Assembly (NCBI GenBank): GCA_050732635.1
Contig: JBOHRE010000148.1
Location: 1 to 5,755 of the forward strand
Reading direction: 5' to 3'
Length of the DNA stretch: 5,755 nucleotides
Source of the DNA: JBOHRE01 sp050732635
Lineage (GTDB): Bacteria > Gemmatimonadota > Gemmatimonadetes > Longimicrobiales > RSA9
Below the pieces are notes generated by a model. The model ran no database searches, was not told the DNA's origin, and worked only from the letters and a program-made list of their open reading frames with translations. This document shows positions 3,409 to 5,755 of the stretch, piece after piece (the first letter of the stretch is position 1; every line of letters starts with the position of its first letter). Made by a program: the position numbers and the translations under genes.

Positions 3409-5684
3409 TGATGGGAAGTCATGCGCTGATCGCGGCCGCGGAATCGTGGCTTTTGGTCGCCAGCGGCGTCTCGGCGAAGGCCGTGGTGCTGTTCGGCCTG
3501 GCGGCCATGGTCACGTGGGCGATGCGACGAGGCTCAGCGGCGACGCGGCACCTCGTGTGGAGCACTGCGATCGCGGCGGTGCTGGTGTTGCCTGTCGTGG
3601 GCACTGTGCTTCCGCCGCTGGCGCTGTCCTGGCTTCCGGCCGCCGGGCGGCCGGCGCTGGAGGGGCCGCTGCCGGTGGCTGACATCCCGACGCTGGCGCG
3701 CCCGGATCCCGGTCCGTCGGCGCCGGCAGCGGTGTCCACGCTGCCGGTCGAGCGGGCGGAGTCGGCTGCTGCGCTCGGCGTCGGCACAGCGCCCGTCGGC
3801 TGGCCCGCCGCGTTGGGTCTGATGTGGCTGGCCGGCGCGCTCGCGCTGCTCGCGCACCTGGCGCTCGGCCATGCGCGAGTGGCCGCACTGCGGCGGCGCG
3901 CTGCGCCGGTCACGGCCGGACACTGCTTCGAGCAGCTCGCCGGTGTGGCGGCGCGGCTGGGCGTTCGGCGGCCCATGCTGCGAATCGCAGCACGGGGCAG
4001 CATGCCAATGCTGATCGGTGTGTTGCGGCCCACGGTGTTGCTGCCGGCCGAGGCGACGTTGTGGAGTGAGATGCGGCTGCGCGCGGTGCTCATCCACGAG
4101 CTCGCGCACGTGATGCGGCGCGATGCCTGGACGCAGCTTGCTGCGGAGCTCCTGTGCGCGCTGCACTGGCCGAACCCGCTGGCCTGGCTCGCGCGCCGCC
4201 GGCTGCGTATCGAGCGCGAGCACGCGTGCGACGACGTCGTCCTGAACGCGGGCGCTCGGGCCTCGGATTACGCAGCACAGCTCCTCGAGGTCGCGCATGC
4301 GTTACGCGCCGCGCCGGGCACGTCGCTGGTGGCAATGGCGATGGCGCGTCCAGCGCAGCTCGCGGGCCGGCTGCTGGCGGTGCTGGACGAGCGGCGCGCG
4401 CGCGGCGGCGTGCGCAGAGCTGCCCTGGCCGCGACGCTGCTGATCGGCACACTCGTGCTCGGCATCGTCGCTGCCTTGCGGCCGGCGCCGGCGGCAGCGG
4501 GAGCGGCGACGCCGGTTGACGCCGCTCGGCAGCCTGCGCCGCCACCAGCGGTCGACACGGCCACGCTGCCCGATCGTGCTGGCCCGGCCGAAGCCGGGCC
4601 GGCTCTGCAGAGTGCCGCTGCCGAGTGCGACATCACGAGCGTCAGTCACAGCAGCAGCAACGGGCGCCATCGCATCGAGTGGTCCGGGGCTGGCTGCCGG
4701 GTGCGTCTGCGTCTCGGCGGCGATGTTCGCTTCACGCCGGAGCTGGACGGGATCGCCTCGATGGCGCCGGGCGCGTACCTCGAAATCGAGGAGCGCGACG
4801 GAGTCGATCGGACGCTGGAGGTCCGACCCGAAGCCGACGGCCTGCGCTACAGCTACGACGTGGCTGGACGGCAGCGGCCGTTCGATGCGGAGGCGCGCCG
4901 CTGGCTCCAGCTGATGATCACGCAGCTCGTGCGTGAGACCGGGTTCGGCGCCGCGGAGCGCGTCGCGCAGTTGCTGCGGCAGGGCGGCGCCGATGCCGTG
5001 CTGAACGAAGCGGAGCGCATCAGGAGCGATCACGTGATGGGTCTCTACCTGACCGAGCTGATCGGGAGCGGACAGGTCGACTCTGGCATGCTCGGCCGCG
5101 CGGCCGCAGTCGCGGGCGCGGGCATCGGGTCCGACTACGAGCTGGCGCAGTTCCTCGTTGCGACAGCGACGCACCCGAGGGCCAATGCCGCGGTGGCCCG
5201 CACGATCATCACCGCAGCGCGCTCGATCGCGTCCGACCACGAGCAGCGCCGCACGCTGGACGCGGTGCTCGCTCGCGACGACCTCGATGCAGAGCTGCGC
5301 GCCGCGGCCGTCGCAGGCGCCGACATCGGCTCGGACTTCGAGCTCGCACAGCTCATCGCCGCCGCACGGCTGGACCTGCGCATGCAGAGTGCGCAGGATC
5401 TGATCGTGCGTGCCGGTGCCACGATCGACTCGGATCACGAGCTGCGCCAGCTACTCCAGGGGTACGCGCGGCAGGAGCTGACGGCCGAGGGCGTCGCGGC
5501 GCTCCTGATCGCGGCGCGCTCGATCGACTCGGACTTCGAGCTCGCCGAGCTGCTGCTGGCCATCGCGCGGCGGCATCCTCTGCAGGGCCCGGTTCGCGAG
5601 GCGTTCCTGGCTACGCTCGAGACGGTTGGCTCGGAGCACGAGTACAGCCGCGTCGCGCAGGTCGTGCTCCGCCGCTCCCCATGA
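3408..5684 (+). CDS. BlaR1-like M56 membrane metallopeptidase with C-terminal repeat sensor
   Basis: A 758-residue inner-membrane zinc protease. Likely membrane segments lie at about 7-37, 49-78, 133-153 and 336-357. HELAH (230-234) supplies two zinc ligands and the catalytic E231. EREHACDD (269-276) carries the likely third ligand, probably E271. RHLVWSTA (47-54) is a typical M56 N-terminal signature. After the last membrane segment comes a Pro/Ala linker (about 358-403), then a beta-rich domain (about 405-490) with C407 and C430 placed for a disulfide. A helical tail of seven 33-35-residue repeats follows, marked by S-D/E at 540, 575, 609, 642, 675, 708 and 742. I see no penicillin-binding transpeptidase sensor, so beta-lactam sensing is not supported. 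By family analogy it senses an extracytoplasmic signal and inactivates the co-encoded repressor. Two tandem ATGs (3408, 3411) are possible starts. The stop overlaps the next gene as ATGA. Confidence 0.9.
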   Translation: MMGSHALIAAAESWLLVASGVSAKAVVLFGLAAMVTWAMRRGSAATRHLVWSTAIAAVLVLPVVGTVLPPLALSWLPAAGRPALEGPLPVADIPTLARPDPGPSAPAAVSTLPVERAESAAALGVGTAPVGWPAALGLMWLAGALALLAHLALGHARVAALRRRAAPVTAGHCFEQLAGVAARLGVRRPMLRIAARGSMPMLIGVLRPTVLLPAEATLWSEMRLRAVLIHELAHVMRRDAWTQLAAELLCALHWPNPLAWLARRRLRIEREHACDDVVLNAGARASDYAAQLLEVAHALRAAPGTSLVAMAMARPAQLAGRLLAVLDERRARGGVRRAALAATLLIGTLVLGIVAALRPAPAAAGAATPVDAARQPAPPPAVDTATLPDRAGPAEAGPALQSAAAECDITSVSHSSSNGRHRIEWSGAGCRVRLRLGGDVRFTPELDGIASMAPGAYLEIEERDGVDRTLEVRPEADGLRYSYDVAGRQRPFDAEARRWLQLMITQLVRETGFGAAERVAQLLRQGGADAVLNEAERIRSDHVMGLYLTELIGSGQVDSGMLGRAAAVAGAGIGSDYELAQFLVATATHPRANAAVARTIITAARSIASDHEQRRTLDAVLARDDLDAELRAAAVAGADIGSDFELAQLIAAARLDLRMQSAQDLIVRAGATIDSDHELRQLLQGYARQELTAEGVAALLIAARSIDSDFELAELLLAIARRHPLQGPVREAFLATLETVGSEHEYSRVAQVVLRRSP
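5019..5668 (+). repeat. Seven SD-x-E protein repeats in the M56 peptidase tail
   Basis: The repeat signature is a small or aliphatic I/V-x-S-D-aromatic/His-E-L followed by a hydrophobic helix. Copies are IRSDHVM (538), IGSDYEL (573), IASDHEQ (607), IGSDFEL (640), IDSDHEL (673), IDSDFEL (706) and VGSEHEY (740). Spacings of the D/E position are 35, 34, 33, 33, 33 and 34 residues. Each unit looks like two amphipathic helices, suggesting an alpha-solenoid outside the cytoplasm. The DNA copies have diverged, so this is an old protein repeat rather than a recent DNA duplication. Confidence 0.85.
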
Positions 5685-5755
5685 CGGGACAACGGCGGCT
5701 GGCGTTCGCCACGGCGCTGGTGCTCGGCGGGCCGGGCGCGCTCGTGGCGCAGGCA
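5681..5755 (+). CDS. Start of an exported protein of unknown function (cut by window edge)
   Basis: An ATG at 5681 overlaps the peptidase stop (ATGA), and the frame stays open for the remaining 25 codons. The product begins MTGQRRLAFATALVLGG and ends here at ALVAQA. That is a short basic N-terminus, a hydrophobic core and a small-x-small motif, which is a classical Sec signal peptide with likely cleavage just after AQA. The mature protein is outside the window, so no function can be given. The overlap suggests co-transcription with the repressor and peptidase. The product could be the effector or sensor partner of the system. Short length and truncation limit confidence, but the signal peptide and the overlap agree with each other. 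Confidence 0.7.
   Translation, partial: MTGQRRLAFATALVLGGPGALVAQA

Noticed and set aside
4302..5438. 378-codon open frame on the minus strand within the M56 gene
   Set aside because: A GC-rich antisense shadow. The plus-strand frame has clear domains and overlapping start and stop signals on both sides.
3408..5684. True BlaR1 beta-lactam sensor with linked resistance
   Set aside because: There is no penicillin-binding sensor domain after the last membrane segment and no beta-lactamase gene in the window.

Overview
The window is very GC-rich and gene-dense, with GTG starts and genes overlapping by 1 to 4 bases. No marker gene fixes the taxon. The GC content, a BlaI-type repressor paired with an M56 peptidase, and a C-terminal 'SD-x-E' repeat tail on that peptidase resemble proteins I associate with Gemmatimonadota, Acidobacteriota and similar soil bacteria. 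This is inference only.

Left part (1-2283): two housekeeping units diverge from a 59-bp gap. On the minus strand lies alr (alanine racemase, D-Ala for peptidoglycan). It is followed by cdd (cytidine deaminase), whose GTG start overlaps the alr stop; cdd runs off the left edge. On the plus strand lies mazG (nucleoside triphosphate pyrophosphohydrolase). The two candidate sigma70 promoters in the gap use almost the same AT-rich hexamer as -10 on opposite strands.

Middle (2284-2985): about 700 bp with no credible gene but much structure. In order it holds: (a) a 30-bp tandem array that begins at the mazG stop and would continue the mazG frame as a charged 10-residue repeat; (b) a MITE-like candidate of about 248 bp with roughly 34-bp imperfect inverted ends, flanked by a 6-bp direct repeat TACGAG; (c) a seven-copy array of a 19-bp motif; (d) a promoter with two abutting 16-bp palindromes over its -10.

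Right part (2986-5755): a tightly coupled three-gene operon. It encodes a BlaI/MecI-family repressor (140 aa), a BlaR1-like M56 membrane metallopeptidase (758 aa), and the start of a third gene with a signal peptide, cut by the window end. The peptidase keeps the membrane and zinc-protease parts of BlaR1. In place of the penicillin-binding sensor it carries a small beta-rich domain and seven regular 33-35-residue repeats. The simplest model is that the repressor shuts off its own operon at the paired palindromes, and that the membrane protease relieves this when its extracytoplasmic repeat domain detects an unknown signal. The GC skew of the plus strand also changes sign between the left and right parts.
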